Source: an uncultured Bacteroidales bacterium
Lineage (GTDB): Bacteria; Bacteroidota; Bacteroidia; Bacteroidales; UBA932
DNA: 64,000 nucleotides
Direction: 5' to 3'
Assembly: GCA_934680015.1 (NCBI GenBank)
Contig: CAKUSP010000007.1
Location: forward strand, 59,294 to 123,293
Shown: piece by piece, positions 63,964 through 64,000 of the stretch
How positions within the stretch are numbered: the stretch's first letter is position 1
Layout of the letters: each line of letters starts with the position of its first letter
Notes under the pieces: model-generated
The model's input: only the letters and a program-made list of their open reading frames with translations
Told to the model about the DNA's origin: nothing
Databases searched by the model: none
Translations under genes and position numbers: made by a program

Positions 63964-64000
63964 GACTATTAAGTCTTTGAAATTTCTACTATTGTAGATA
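63964..64000 (+). CRISPR. First direct repeat of a type V-A CRISPR array, cut by the window edge
   Basis: Bases 63964-63999 form a 36-base unit with the canonical Cas12a repeat 3' end AATTTCTACTATTGTAGAT, in which TCTAC pairs with GTAGA around TATT to make the crRNA handle. The 5' part begins GACTATTAAGTC, a small dyad (GACT/AGTC), as in other Cas12a repeats. The last base (64000) would be the first base of spacer 1. Only one repeat is visible; further repeats and spacers would lie outside the window. Confidence 0.85.

Overview
The window is a chromosomal segment from a member of the Bacteroidales (phylum Bacteroidota). Several things support this: promoters of the TTTG / TAnnTTTG type, genes that start without Shine-Dalgarno sequences, a short 286-residue primary sigma factor, a DUF3078 outer membrane protein, DUF4988/BspA-like and other surface lipoproteins, an lpxD-lpxC-lpxA cluster and a PiT transporter fused to a PhoU-like domain. 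Genus cannot be fixed from this sequence alone. No rRNA, insertion sequence or prophage was seen.

Layout. 1-4.3 kb (minus strand): acyltransferase fragment, DUF1846 protein, DAHP synthase, chorismate mutase and hisS, read as one operon from hisS. 4.3-10 kb: sppA (+), then tilS, a DUF3078 protein and proS (-). 10-15.9 kb (+): an aromatic-rich lipoprotein, a FadL-like porin, the lipid A genes lpxD, lpxC and lpxA, and a WbqC-family gene. 15.9-22.3 kb (+): rimP-nusA-infB, the 4.5S-type SRP RNA, a flavoprotein and a tRNA-Thr. 22.3-29 kb: nhaA, a FAH-like protein, a PlsC-type acyltransferase (+), a GH3-family enzyme, a DEDDh exonuclease and dnaN. 29-35 kb (+): a Deg protease, rpoD, argS and a YgiQ radical SAM protein. 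35-41.5 kb: a PiT phosphate transporter divergent from a two-component system, then a small acidic protein and a CLC channel/exchanger. 41.5-47.5 kb (-): tex, a dolichol-phosphate-mannose-synthase-like glycosyltransferase and a tricorn-like protease. 47.9-57.4 kb: a TPR protein, yebC, a large BspA-like lipoprotein, a secreted YidD-TPR fusion, a secreted protein, pfkA and a duplicated-domain lipoprotein.

57.4-64 kb is the accessory region. After a structured 3' region, a terminator and a possible 23-codon gene comes a complete type V-A CRISPR-Cas locus: cas12a, cas4, cas1 and cas2, joined by short overlaps, then an AT-rich leader and the first CRISPR repeat, which meets the window edge. The RuvC catalytic residues, the crRNA-processing residues and the PAM-contacting lysines of Cas12a all appear intact, so the system is probably functional. 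cas4, cas1 and cas2 would acquire spacers, and Cas12a would process the array transcript and cut the target.

The most unusual core-genome observations are a RimP that ends after its N-terminal domain, an LpxC without the FabZ domain usually fused to it in this phylum, separate overlapping genes for DAHP synthase and chorismate mutase, and a YidD domain exported as part of a TPR protein.
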